NCBI RefSeq assembly: GCF_023650955.1
Contig: NZ_CP098039.1
Location: 1,984,001 to 2,048,000 of the forward strand
DNA: 64,000 bases
DNA from: Thermosynechococcus sp. HN-54
GTDB taxonomy: Bacteria > Cyanobacteriota > Cyanobacteriia > Thermosynechococcales > Thermosynechococcaceae
Reading direction: 5' to 3'
The stretch's first letter is position 1. Each line of letters opens with the position of its first letter. The notes under the pieces were generated by a model. It ran no database searches. It saw only the letters and a list, made by a program, of their open reading frames with translations, and was not told the DNA's origin. Position numbers and translations under genes: made by a program. Positions 28,751 through 37,793 of this stretch are shown piece by piece.

Positions 28751-29575
28751 CTATTTGTGGGGAAAAAGGCGGGCTTCCAGTTCTTCATAGGGGGCATCAA
28801 AGGGACAGCGATCGCTCATCGAACAGTGGCGACAGTATTTGCTATCGCTATAACGTTCGAGGTTCTGACGGTTAAAAAAGTAAGGTTTGTGGCTAAACGT
28901 GCTGGCGACCCACTGCCACGAAAGGTTATTACTTGCTGGATCGCCATCGAGCAAGTGCTGCAAAAACCAAGCGGCTCCCGCCTGCCAGCGCACGCGACAC
29001 CAATGCACCACATAAGCTGCCAGCCAGAGTCGGGCATGATTGTGCAAGTACCCCGTTTGTTGCAGGTCGCAACTAAAGGCATCCATACAGGCTAGACCCG
29101 TTTCCCCAGCGAGGAGGGCAGGGGGCAATTCCGGTTGATAATCTGTTGCTTGCCAACCCGTTTTGTAGGGTTCAATGTCCTGCCACAGGCGATCGCCCCA
29201 ACGGGCATAGAGGCGCTGCCAATAGTCTCGCCACGCCAGTTGTTGGAGGAGAGCCTCCGCTTGATGGGGGTGAGCTACCGCTTGCCACACGCGATCGCGC
29301 ACCGTTGCCAAACTAATCACCCCATGGCGCAAATAGGCCGAAAGCCCCGTCACTGCCCCCGCCAAGAAATTGCGAGTCTTGCCATAGCGTAGGGGCTGGA
29401 TTTTTTCCAAACGCTCTTGAGCCGCTCTTTGACCCCCACGGGTTTCACTGACAACATCGTCGTCTCCCACCACATCTGCAAACACTTGACGTAGGTAGGG
29501 CACATAGGCGTCACGCATGCCTTGAATTCGCTCCACAGCCGCCGCACGAAGCAAGTCTTCAGGAGAGTGAGTCAT
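28751..29575 (-). CDS. Half-size photolyase/cryptochrome-like FAD-binding protein
   Basis: The 274-residue protein corresponds to the FAD-binding helical domain of photolyases only. The segment YGKTRNFLAGAVTGLSAYLRHG is the usual FAD entry motif, and FLQHLLDGDPASNNLSWQWVASTFSHKPYFFN is the conserved core that binds FAD (quoted: DGDPASNNLSWQWVAST). The N-terminal antenna (MTHF or 8-HDF) Rossmann domain is absent. The C-terminus has an unusual cysteine group C-x2-C-x6-C (KYCRHCSMSDRCPFD) that might bind a metal or Fe-S cluster. This may be a repair or signalling flavoprotein. It converges with the anti-sigma gene with four bases between the stops. Confidence 0.88.
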   Translation of the reverse strand: MTHSPEDLLRAAAVERIQGMRDAYVPYLRQVFADVVGDDDVVSETRGGQRAAQERLEKIQPLRYGKTRNFLAGAVTGLSAYLRHGVISLATVRDRVWQAVAHPHQAEALLQQLAWRDYWQRLYARWGDRLWQDIEPYKTGWQATDYQPELPPALLAGETGLACMDAFSCDLQQTGYLHNHARLWLAAYVVHWCRVRWQAGAAWFLQHLLDGDPASNNLSWQWVASTFSHKPYFFNRQNLERYSDSKYCRHCSMSDRCPFDAPYEELEARLFPHK

Positions 29576-29579
29576 GGGT

Positions 29580-30308
29580 CTAGGGAGTGAGCAAACGTTG
29601 CAGGCGATCGCGATTATCTAAGTGTCCGACAATGCGGCGCACGGGTTGCGGATAAACCCGCACTAAGGTTGGTGTGGCTTGGACTTGATCCTCCTCTGCC
29701 AGTTCCGGCTGCTTCGTCACATCCACCACCTTGAGGGTATAGGGCACCTTCAGGGAGCGACTCAGCAAATCATGGAGGTTTTTCAGGGCGACCTCAGCCG
29801 CATGGGTTTCCCCGCGCACATAGAGGCGAAAGACATAGCGATCGGGTTCCGAAGGACGCGGTGCAAAAGTGCTGAGGGGTGTCGCCTCCTGCAAATCATA
29901 GACGAGCTGGTGATGCTCCCACAGTTGAGGAAAGCTGCTGCGGTAGGCCTCTAGGGCTTGCAGATCGCAAGGATGCTGCGGATCCTGTACCAGCTGCCAA
30001 GGCAACACTGGTTGGTCAGGCGGGGCAAACAGAGCATTCAAGAGGGGACGATGCGGCCACGCCAAAGGATAGACCTCCGCCGCCACCCGTAGGCATTGCT
30101 GCTCCTCATCAAACCAATAATCTACCGCCGCTGTGTAGCAGGGAGAGAGAAATAGGGGTGGCTCCTCCAAATCCAAGAGTTGTTGCAAGGCTTGACAGAG
30201 CGATCGGTGCCACTGTCCCTGCTTGGAGGGGTCACGGCAAAAGACCACATCCTCCCCCGGTGTAAAGAGCGCCAACCCCTTGTATAAGACAGGCTTGAGG
30301 TTAACCAT
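29580..30308 (-). CDS. KaiB-domain protein with N-terminal extension
   Basis: The 242-residue product carries a C-terminal KaiB-like thioredoxin fold (about residues 155-240): RLYVRGETHAAEVALKNL, then LKVVDVTKQPELAEEDQVQATPTLVRVYPQPVRRIVG, followed by NRDRLQRLL (quoted parts: LAEEDQVQATPTL, PVRRIVG). These match the KaiB consensus closely. The first 150 residues are of unknown type, not a histidine kinase as in SasA. The start at 30308 lies four bases after the pilT stop, so it is probably translationally coupled to the pilus retraction ATPase. An in-frame extension upstream overlaps pilT and is rejected. Confidence 0.85.
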   Translation of the reverse strand: MVNLKPVLYKGLALFTPGEDVVFCRDPSKQGQWHRSLCQALQQLLDLEEPPLFLSPCYTAAVDYWFDEEQQCLRVAAEVYPLAWPHRPLLNALFAPPDQPVLPWQLVQDPQHPCDLQALEAYRSSFPQLWEHHQLVYDLQEATPLSTFAPRPSEPDRYVFRLYVRGETHAAEVALKNLHDLLSRSLKVPYTLKVVDVTKQPELAEEDQVQATPTLVRVYPQPVRRIVGHLDNRDRLQRLLTP

Positions 30309-30312
30309 TGCC

Positions 30313-31671
30313 CTAGACACGACCCCGCAGAATTTGCGCCATTTCGTTAGGTTTGGGAGAGTGTTCGATAGCGGTTTCTTCGTCAATCCGCCCCGCCTCA
30401 TAGAGTTCATAGAGGCACTGGTTCATCGTGCACATGCCGTCGTAGGTACACTGCGGAATAATCGCCTCGATTTCCTCCACTTCACCCCGCAAAATGTAGT
30501 CCTTGATGGCATCGGTGTTGATCATGATCTCGTGAATCGCCGCCCGCTTGCCATCCGTCGTGCGCACAAGGGCTTGGGCAATGACCGCCACCAGCGATTC
30601 TGCCACCTGCATCCGCATTGGCCCCTGTTCATCGGGGTTGTAGAGGTTGAGGATCCGCTCAATCGTTTTCACGGCACTGTTGGTGTGCAACGTACCAAAG
30701 ACCAAGTGACCCGTTTGCGCTGCTTTTAGGGCTGTATTCACTGTCTCGCGATCGCGCATCTCCCCAATCAGAATAATGTCGGGGTCTTCCCGCAGTGAAG
30801 CCTTGAGGGCATTGTCAAATTTCAGCGTGTGGATGCCCACCTCCCGCTGGCGAATCAAAGAACGGCGGCTTTGGTGCACAAACTCAATCGGGTCTTCAAT
30901 CGAGATAATGTGCTTTTGCATTTCCGTGTTGATGTAGTCCACCATTGCCGCAAGGGTAGTGGACTTCCCAGAACCTGTGGGTCCTGTCACCAGAATCAAG
31001 CCCTTGTGATAGTGGCAGAGATCCTTGAAGACCGGCGGTAAGTTCAACTGCTCCAGCGTGAGAATCTTCACAGGGATCAAGCGCAGCACCATGGCGGGGC
31101 CTTTGAGGGCGACAAAGATGTTAATCCGCACACGGCATAGCCCCTCGTACTGGTAGGCGCCATCGTATTCCAAATGGGTGCGAAACTGCTCAATTTGTTG
31201 CGGTGTCAGCAGTTCGTTGAGCCAGTAGTTAAAGGTTTCTTCATCAGTCACGGGGTAGTTGGTGATTTCTAATTTCCCGCGATCGCGAAAGCGCGGCGCT
31301 TCGCCAACCCCCACGTGAATATCGGAATAGCCGTGCTCAAAAGCCTCGCGCACCAGTTGTTCCATCGTGGGGCCAGAAATACGCGCGGCCGGTGTCGGCA
31401 TCGGTTGGGTCGGTACCCCCTGTTGGGGCATTCCCGGCTGCGGTGGCATCGGTCGTGGGGGCATCCCCGGTTGCGGTGGCATGGGTCGGGGCGGCATGCC
31501 CGGTTGGGGAGGCATCCCTTGGGGTGGGGGGGCAGTAGGCCGGGGCGGCGCCATTCCCGGTTGGGGGGGCATCGGCGGAGCACCCGCCCCCATTGGCGGA
31601 CGGGGGGGAGCCATTGGCGGTGAATTGGGCACACGCGGCGGTGGAGGAGGAGGACTTTGGGGATTGGTCAT
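30313..31671 (-). CDS. pilT: Type IV pilus retraction ATPase PilT with proline-rich N-terminus
   Basis: PilT drives pilus retraction and so twitching motility and phototaxis. The 452-residue protein has the Walker A GPTGSGKSTTLAA, Asp box DPIEFVH, Walker B IILIGEMRDRETV and His box TGHLVFGTLHTN. The C-terminal AIREIM-like motif is AIHEIMINTDAI. Ahead of the PilT core is an unusual 95-residue segment of Pro, Met and Gly, including two 11-residue repeats of GMPPRPMPPQP. Its function is not known and may involve protein binding. The following KaiB-domain gene is coupled to it, so the two may act in one pilus-control unit. Confidence 0.95.
   Translation of the reverse strand: MTNPQSPPPPPPRVPNSPPMAPPRPPMGAGAPPMPPQPGMAPPRPTAPPPQGMPPQPGMPPRPMPPQPGMPPRPMPPQPGMPQQGVPTQPMPTPAARISGPTMEQLVREAFEHGYSDIHVGVGEAPRFRDRGKLEITNYPVTDEETFNYWLNELLTPQQIEQFRTHLEYDGAYQYEGLCRVRINIFVALKGPAMVLRLIPVKILTLEQLNLPPVFKDLCHYHKGLILVTGPTGSGKSTTLAAMVDYINTEMQKHIISIEDPIEFVHQSRRSLIRQREVGIHTLKFDNALKASLREDPDIILIGEMRDRETVNTALKAAQTGHLVFGTLHTNSAVKTIERILNLYNPDEQGPMRMQVAESLVAVIAQALVRTTDGKRAAIHEIMINTDAIKDYILRGEVEEIEAIIPQCTYDGMCTMNQCLYELYEAGRIDEETAIEHSPKPNEMAQILRGRV
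31437..31502. repeat. 33-bp tandem repeats encoding GMPPRPMPPQP in pilT
   Basis: Two near-identical 33-bp units lie in the proline-rich N-terminus of pilT, each encoding the 11-residue unit GMPPRPMPPQP. They are part of a longer stretch of degenerate PPQPGM units. Boundaries are approximate. Copy number could vary between strains. Confidence 0.6.
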
Positions 31672-31754
31672 AGGGAGACTCGTGAGAGGGCTAGGAATGG
31701 ATCAGGTATTTTCAGTGTGCCACTGTTCTTGGCCAACCATAGGGGTCATTAGCA

Positions 31755-32738
31755 TTATGTTAAGACTTGACGGCACAGGAAAACCCACAGGGGCAACACC
31801 CCCACAAAACTCAGCGTACTCAGGGCAATCACGGCAGGGGGCAAATCGGTGTTCAGTTCATATTCCTCCGCCAAAATCAAGGCGGCAAAGGCAGTAGGTG
31901 TACCGGCCATAATGGCGATCGCCAGCAAGTCATCACCCCGTAGCCCCAAGCCATAGGTAATTCCAATCATTGCTAGGGGCAGCAGCAGGGTTTTTACCAA
32001 CATGGGCACCACGGCCATGCGAAAGCTCTGCCAGCCCGGCAACCGACTCAGGCGAATACCCGTAAGGACAAAGGCAAAGGGAATCACCAAGTGAATATCC
32101 GTCTCACACAAACGGTCAATCACCGCAGGAAACCCAAGATCATGGGTGGCAAAGCCCGCCATTGACGCCCAAAGGGTCGGCACCGTTGGAATCACCATTA
32201 AGGCGCGCCACCAAGGTTGATCATTGCCTTTGCCGTAGTACTGACCAAGAAAGGAGCCAAGGCCATAGGTACCGAGGGCATTTTGGGTGATAGCATAGAA
32301 TGCCGCCCAAGGCAATGCCGTGGCACTCAGAAGCGGAATTGAGACCCCCAAGCCGACAAAACCGGTGTTGCCGAGAATGCTGGCAATCAAATAACTCCCC
32401 TGAAAGCGGCGACTTTCTCCCTCTGGAACTGTACTCGTCAGAAAGGGAGGGGTATATTGCAGCCACTGCGGTTGAAAGTAACGTTTCTGCCAATGGTAGA
32501 GGCCTTGGGCAAGGGTATAGCCGACAGTCAGCGCCACAAAGGCCAGCACCGGTGCCAACCAAATTAACCCCGCGAAGTTGGTCTGCCGCACTAAGGCAAA
32601 AATTTGAATGGGCACCCCGACCCAATAGAGACCACGTCCCAACCATTGGGGAATCACTGCCGGCAACCAACGGCCACAGATGAACCCCAGACTTGTCCAA
32701 ATGACTAAGGGGCTAGCTGCGCTGAGTGCATCCGCCAT
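31755..32738 (-). CDS. AEC-family (auxin efflux carrier-like) transporter
   Basis: The 327-residue membrane protein has about ten hydrophobic segments in two halves joined by a loop. The conserved AEC features include a residue pattern NTGFVGLGVSIPLL in the first half and AGTPTAFAALILAEEY in the second. The family transports small carboxylates or auxin-like anions, with substrate unknown here. Its start at 32738 (MADALSAASP) is preferred. The upstream in-frame extension overlaps the divergent MFS gene. Confidence 0.85.
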   Translation of the reverse strand: MADALSAASPLVIWTSLGFICGRWLPAVIPQWLGRGLYWVGVPIQIFALVRQTNFAGLIWLAPVLAFVALTVGYTLAQGLYHWQKRYFQPQWLQYTPPFLTSTVPEGESRRFQGSYLIASILGNTGFVGLGVSIPLLSATALPWAAFYAITQNALGTYGLGSFLGQYYGKGNDQPWWRALMVIPTVPTLWASMAGFATHDLGFPAVIDRLCETDIHLVIPFAFVLTGIRLSRLPGWQSFRMAVVPMLVKTLLLPLAMIGITYGLGLRGDDLLAIAIMAGTPTAFAALILAEEYELNTDLPPAVIALSTLSFVGVLPLWVFLCRQVLT

Positions 32739-32804
32739 CGCGATCGCCCTTAACGATTCTCCACTAAATATACTGTGGATATTCCTAAATACAGGAGTTG
32801 ACTC

Positions 32805-33968
32805 ATGGTGTTCCAAAAGGGATCCGCCCTGCGGTTTGTGGTGCTCTTGGGGGTGGTGTCCCTCTGTGCCGATGCCACCTATGAAGGGGCGCGCAGTCTC
32901 ACGGGCGTCTATTTAGGGGTATTGGGTGCCAGTGGGACAGTTGTCGGCCTCGTGGCAGGCTTGGGCGAGTTCATTGGCTATGGTCTGCGCCTTGTGATTG
33001 GCTATGTGAGCGATCGCACCCGTGCCTATTGGCGCATTACCACCCTTGGTTACGCCATCAATACCCTAGCTGTGCCCCTCATGGCCTTGGCCCATCGTTG
33101 GGAAGTCCTAGCGGGATTCATGATTGCTGAGCGCACGGGCAAAGCCATTCGTACACCCCCCCGCGATGTTTTGCTCTCCTACGGTGCCCATCAAGTGGGT
33201 CGTGGAGTGGGGTTTGGTCTCCATGAAGCAATGGATCAGATTGGTGCCGTTGTTGGGCCGCTGATCGTGGCCGGCGTCTTTGCCCTCACCCAACACTATC
33301 AATGGAGTTTTGCCGTTCTTGCCATTCCCGCCCTGATCGGTTTGGTCGTTTTGGGGGTGACGCAACGGCGGTACCCAGAGCCACGGGACTTTGAAACAGT
33401 GGTTCAGGATTTGGATACCAAAAGACTACCAAGGCTGTTTTGGATTTATCTATTGGCCGTGGCCTTTCTGGGTGCTGGTTATGTGGATTTCCCCTTGATT
33501 GCTTTTCATTTACAGCAGGGAGACAGTCTGCAAACCAGCCAAATTCCACTGCTCTATGCCTTGGCGATGGGGGTTGATGCGGTGGCTGCCCTCCTCTTTG
33601 GGTACTTACTGGATCGCATTGGCATCATGGCCTTGATCCTTGCGGTTGTGCTGTCGGTGGGCTTCGCTCCCTTGGTTTTCCTCAGTTCTGCGGTGATTTG
33701 GGGCATGGTGCTGTGGGGCATTGGCATGGGTGCCCAAGAATCCATTGTGCGGGCGATCGTCGCTAACCTCGTCCCCCCAGAACGGCGGGGGTCGGCCTAT
33801 GGCATCTTCAGCACTGGCTACGGTTTGGCGTGGTTCTTGGGGAGTTTGCTCATGGGCGTGCTCTACGATCGCTCCTTGGGGCTGTTGGTACTGGTGTCGG
33901 TGGTGCTGCAACTACTGGGACTGCCACTGCTATTGTGGATTAGGCAAGGGGCGAGGCATCGTGCTTAG
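32805..33968 (+). CDS. Major facilitator superfamily transporter
   Basis: The 387-residue protein has about 12 membrane helices with the loop motif GYVSDRTRAYWRI between helices 2 and 3. A conserved ERTGKAIRTPPRDVLLS loop is typical of a prokaryotic MFS subfamily of unknown substrate. It is transcribed divergently from the AEC gene. It converges with the ABC exporter, overlapping it by 29 bases at the 3' end. No specific substrate can be named. Confidence 0.88.
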   Translation: MVFQKGSALRFVVLLGVVSLCADATYEGARSLTGVYLGVLGASGTVVGLVAGLGEFIGYGLRLVIGYVSDRTRAYWRITTLGYAINTLAVPLMALAHRWEVLAGFMIAERTGKAIRTPPRDVLLSYGAHQVGRGVGFGLHEAMDQIGAVVGPLIVAGVFALTQHYQWSFAVLAIPALIGLVVLGVTQRRYPEPRDFETVVQDLDTKRLPRLFWIYLLAVAFLGAGYVDFPLIAFHLQQGDSLQTSQIPLLYALAMGVDAVAALLFGYLLDRIGIMALILAVVLSVGFAPLVFLSSAVIWGMVLWGIGMGAQESIVRAIVANLVPPERRGSAYGIFSTGYGLAWFLGSLLMGVLYDRSLGLLVLVSVVLQLLGLPLLLWIRQGARHRA

Positions 33969-35766
33969 GGGCTGCTTCTTCGGCGAGCGCCTGCAACCGA
34001 TAGAGATGGGCATATACCCCGTTGCGCGCCAAGAGTTCACTGTGGGTTCCCTGCTCCACCAGTTGTCCCCGCTTGAGCACAAAAATGCGTTCCACATGGC
34101 GGATCGTGGCGAGGCGGTGGGCAATAATAATGGCGGTTCGATTGACCAAGAGGCGGTTCAAGGCCTCCTGAATCATCACCTCTGTGCCCACATCCAAATT
34201 GGCAGTTGCCTCATCAAGGACGAGGATTTCCGGATTGCGAATCGCCACCCGCGCAAAGGCCAAGAGTTGCCGCTGGCCTGCCGATAGATTCGTGCCCCGC
34301 TGTCGCAGGGGGGTGTCATAGCCTTGGGGCAATTGCTCAATGAACTCAGCAATGTTCATTTCTGCGGCCACCCGCTGAATTGCGGCAAGGGTGTAATTGT
34401 CGCCAAGGGCAATGTTGCTTTTCACATCTCCGGAAAAGAGAAAGCTATCCTGCAAAATCACGCCAATGTGCTGCCGCAGTTCTGCTTGGGTGAATTCACG
34501 GACATTGCGACCGCCAACGAGCACTTCGCCCTGCGTGGGATCATAGAGGCGACAGAGCAAGCGAATAATCGAACTTTTGCCTGCACCTGTGGGGCCAACA
34601 ATCGCCACCTTCTCGCCAGCGCGAATTTGAAAGGACAGTTGCTTAAGCACATAATCGTCGTCTTTGTAGGCTAACCAGACATCGCGAAACTCAACGGCAG
34701 CGGCTGTATTTGCTGTCTTGGGTAAACGCAAAAAGGTGCGATCGGGATCCTGAATTTCAATCGGTTCTGAGAGCAGATCATGGATGCGCTCAATGGCGGT
34801 TAAGCCCGCTTGCACCGTGGTAAATTTCTCGGCTAACTGCCGCAATGGATCAAAGACGCGCTGGGAAAAAAGGATAAACGTGGCCAAGGTGCCAAAGTCA
34901 ATGGTGCGCTGCTCCACCAAAGCGCCTCCGAGCCAGAGCACACCGGCGATCGCCACAAAGGCAATCCACTCTAAGGTTGCTGATACTGCGGCATCGTAGA
35001 AAATGGTTTGATCCACCTCTTTAACGTAGCGTTGATTGCGCCGCCGAAACAATTGGCTATTAAACGCCTCGCGGCGAAACAGTTGCACCACCGTAATGCC
35101 GACAATGTTTTCCTGAAGATCGGCATTCAGCAGCGATAGCTCCTCCCGCGATTTATAGTTAGCTACCCGATAGCGATGTTGAAAATAGATAATCAGGGCG
35201 GTGATCGGCAGCACCAAGGCGAGCAGCAGGGTTGCCAGCAGGCGGTCAATGAAAAACATCGTCAGGATGACCACCAGCATTGAAAACACATCACTGAGAA
35301 CCCCCACAGCCCCAGTGGCAAAGACATCCCCCAAGGCGTCCACATCACTCGTTAAGCGGGTAATCAGCTTACCAACAGGGGTGCGGTCAAAAAAGCGGGA
35401 GGACAAGTGCAGCACATGGTCAAATAAGTCGTGGCGAATATCGGCGGTAATGTTTTGGCCAATTTTTTGAATCCAGTATCCCTGCACCGCCTGCACCCCA
35501 AATCGCAACACCACCGTAACCAAGAGTGCAATGCTTAGTAGATCAATGCCTTGGGTCAGGGTCAAGGTTTTCAAAAAGCGGTAGGTACTCTCTTCCCCCT
35601 TGAGGAGGGCGATCGCCTGCCCAATAATAATGGGCTGTAATGCTGCCGCTGCCGCCAAAGGAATCAAGAGCAAGCTACTCCCCACCAGTCCCCAACGATA
35701 GGGCTTAAGGTAAGGAATCAGTCGTTGCAAAAGTTGCCAATCCGTGGAGCGTGTTGCCGCTGTCAT
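33940..35766 (-). CDS. ABC-type exporter (fused permease and ATPase, MsbA/MdlB-like)
   Basis: The 608-residue half-transporter has six membrane helices in residues 20-310 and a nucleotide-binding domain after residue 340. The latter shows Walker A GPTGAGKSSII, signature LSAGQ, Walker B ILVLDEATANLD and switch His in IIIAHRLAT. It should dimerise and export lipid, peptide or drug substrates. The substrate is not deducible. It overlaps the 3' end of the convergent MFS gene by 29 bases. Confidence 0.94.
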   Translation of the reverse strand: MTAATRSTDWQLLQRLIPYLKPYRWGLVGSSLLLIPLAAAAALQPIIIGQAIALLKGEESTYRFLKTLTLTQGIDLLSIALLVTVVLRFGVQAVQGYWIQKIGQNITADIRHDLFDHVLHLSSRFFDRTPVGKLITRLTSDVDALGDVFATGAVGVLSDVFSMLVVILTMFFIDRLLATLLLALVLPITALIIYFQHRYRVANYKSREELSLLNADLQENIVGITVVQLFRREAFNSQLFRRRNQRYVKEVDQTIFYDAAVSATLEWIAFVAIAGVLWLGGALVEQRTIDFGTLATFILFSQRVFDPLRQLAEKFTTVQAGLTAIERIHDLLSEPIEIQDPDRTFLRLPKTANTAAAVEFRDVWLAYKDDDYVLKQLSFQIRAGEKVAIVGPTGAGKSSIIRLLCRLYDPTQGEVLVGGRNVREFTQAELRQHIGVILQDSFLFSGDVKSNIALGDNYTLAAIQRVAAEMNIAEFIEQLPQGYDTPLRQRGTNLSAGQRQLLAFARVAIRNPEILVLDEATANLDVGTEVMIQEALNRLLVNRTAIIIAHRLATIRHVERIFVLKRGQLVEQGTHSELLARNGVYAHLYRLQALAEEAAPKHDASPLA

Positions 35767-36183
35767 GCCCTGCTGAACGTTGTGAAGGTACTCTTTCCCA
35801 GTCTAGTCTGGGGCTGTAATTGTTTGTAACAATCTACACGCTTCTGGCAGTTGTCATTTCGCCTTGCCTCAGCTAAGCTAAAGTTAGTTCGGGCTATTCA
35901 ATCCCCCGCATAGCCCCACTGAAATCCCCGAAAAGGTAAGTTATGCCGAAAGGGTAACGCACAAATCAAGGATCCTGTAGCCGCCGCTCCAGAAAATGGT
36001 ATGGATGTCCTTGATGCCGAAGGGATTTTTTCCAAGCTTCTCGACAGCTCTAAGGTTAGGGTGTAGATTCGCTTGTCTGTTGGCATTGAATACAGTGGGC
36101 GATCGCCGCGAGGCTCCCCATGACTCTCTCGAAATCACAGTAGGCTAGAACTAGCTGCACTCCCTTTCAGGCCATCAATACTT
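35767..36183. other. Gene-free intergenic stretch of 417 bases
   Basis: No gene is called here. Two minus-strand frames (35898-36086 and 35941-36138) and one plus-strand frame without a start codon, ending at about 36066, cross the middle. None shows a family I know. The region must hold the divergent promoters of the ABC exporter and the following zinc-ribbon protein gene. A relic gene or small RNA is possible, but I see no hallmark of either. Confidence 0.4.
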
Positions 36184-37767
36184 ATGAGTGACTCCCGTTT
36201 GCTCGATCGTGCGCGGCAGGGTGACCCCCGTGCCATTTCTACGCTGCTGAATGCTGTCCTCTTGCCCAAGCGGGTGAAGGCCACTGTGATCCGTCAGGCT
36301 GAGGAGCTAATGATTACGCTGCACTCAGAAAAACTACTCAATCAAGGGGCAGCAGTGACCCTAATCCGCACGGCCTTGGAAAAGTTGCACCTACCAGAGA
36401 TTCAACGGGTCTCCATTGAGTCGCGAGTTTTAGGCGTTCCCCTCTGGGAAAGTCATTTTCAGCTCCAAGTCATACCACCTACCCAACGCCATCAGGACAT
36501 GGTCGAGGATCCATGGGGCGCCGAAACGGCACCAACTGAGCCACTCCCCCCTGAACCCACCCTGCTGGATTTAATGTCCGCCTTTAAGGAGGCTGAGGCA
36601 GCTCCCACTCAGCCAGAGCCATCGCCACCAGTTGTTAGTGATACCCCTGAACCGGCACCTGCCATCGAGGTAGTCAGTGAAGATGATGAGGATAGAATAG
36701 GGGAGTCTCAGGAGAGTCTCGCGAATGACCTAGCAGAAGTCAACCCTGACATCAATGCGGAAGAAGACATTAGCGTCGCCGATTTGGCTGCCGCCTTTGA
36801 TCCAAACCCACCCTCACCAGAACCCAATACTGACAGTGAAGAATCTCCATCTGAACCGCCTCCCCTCCAAGAAAAACACATTGAATCCAACACCCTTGAT
36901 GGGTTCTCAGAAGAATTACCAGTTCTCGCGGTCACTGCTGAATCACCCGTAGAAGAGAGCATTGCACCACCAGGAGCCCAAGCAAGTGTTGCTGAGATCC
37001 CTGAACCAGCACCCGACCTCTCTGAAGCTACCCTAGAGCAACCGACCCTTGAGGCATACGACTTCCCTGAACCGACGACTGAGGACATTGCCGCCCTAGG
37101 AGCCTTAGAAACGGAAATCAGCCCACAAACTGCGATCACCGCTGAGATGGCTGCTGAAGCTGAATCCTCCCCTGAGGGAGCGATCGCCCCAGACACCGTA
37201 GCCGCTGCACCCGCACCAGTAGTTCATGACCCATGGGTCGCTCCAGAACCCTCACCTTCTGCCGCCGCTATCCCTCAGGATGCCCCGCAGATTTCTCAAG
37301 AACAATCTCCAGCTCAAGAAACCATCAGCTATCCCCCCCTCAGCGATCCTTGGCTAGAGGCCGCGCCTGCTCCCGAGGTCAAGCCAGACAGGACACAGCA
37401 GCCCCCACCAACCGCACCCCCAGAAACGGCCGCCTCTGAGTCAGAGATTTACACCATTCCAACCATTGAAAAAGTCCCCCGCGATCATCAATCAAAAGTG
37501 GCAGGTCTTGCTGGCATGGTCATGGGTCTAGGCTTTTGTGCCACGGGATTAGGAGCGATTATTGGCCTGCCGATGGTGGTGGGCAGTATGTGGATGCTTG
37601 GGGATGAGGAGGTGTGGCGTGGCGAGTGTCCCCATTGTCATCAGCGGCTAAAAGTGCCGGTGGGTAAGCTGTGGCGCTTTAGTTGTGAGAAGTGTCAAGG
37701 GTTGATTGAAGTGAAGCAGGGTCGCTTTTACCCACGGGCAACACCCCCCGCCCCTCCCTTGTCTTGA
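36184..37767 (+). CDS. Large acidic linker protein with C-terminal membrane segment and zinc ribbon
   Basis: The 527-residue protein has three parts. The N-terminal domain (about 1-95, MSDSRLLDRARQGDPRAISTLLN) is a conserved cyanobacterial module. A roughly 330-residue Pro/Glu/Ala/Ser-rich linker is strongly acidic and probably disordered. A C-terminal hydrophobic stretch (VAGLAGMVMGLGFCATG... IIGLPMVVGSMWMLG) is followed by a zinc ribbon with CPHCHQ and CEKCQG. It is likely an inner-membrane or thylakoid protein with a cytoplasmic zinc knuckle. The function is not known. Confidence 0.8.
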   Translation: MSDSRLLDRARQGDPRAISTLLNAVLLPKRVKATVIRQAEELMITLHSEKLLNQGAAVTLIRTALEKLHLPEIQRVSIESRVLGVPLWESHFQLQVIPPTQRHQDMVEDPWGAETAPTEPLPPEPTLLDLMSAFKEAEAAPTQPEPSPPVVSDTPEPAPAIEVVSEDDEDRIGESQESLANDLAEVNPDINAEEDISVADLAAAFDPNPPSPEPNTDSEESPSEPPPLQEKHIESNTLDGFSEELPVLAVTAESPVEESIAPPGAQASVAEIPEPAPDLSEATLEQPTLEAYDFPEPTTEDIAALGALETEISPQTAITAEMAAEAESSPEGAIAPDTVAAAPAPVVHDPWVAPEPSPSAAAIPQDAPQISQEQSPAQETISYPPLSDPWLEAAPAPEVKPDRTQQPPPTAPPETAASESEIYTIPTIEKVPRDHQSKVAGLAGMVMGLGFCATGLGAIIGLPMVVGSMWMLGDEEVWRGECPHCHQRLKVPVGKLWRFSCEKCQGLIEVKQGRFYPRATPPAPPLS

Positions 37768-37793
37768 ATCTAACCAGAACTCTAGATGTCTAA

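Noticed and set aside
31367-31897. Gly-rich frame opposite the PilT proline-rich tail
   Set aside because: Its composition is the mirror of CCN-rich proline codons, so it is an artefact.
35898-36138. Overlapping small minus-strand frames upstream of the zinc-ribbon gene
   Set aside because: They are short, in competing frames and without known motifs. A plus-strand frame without a start also crosses the area, so none can be chosen.
36708-37196. 162-residue frame opposite the acidic linker of the zinc-ribbon protein
   Set aside because: It is Ser/Ala/Gly-rich, the expected antisense of a Pro/Glu/Ser-rich linker, with no motif.
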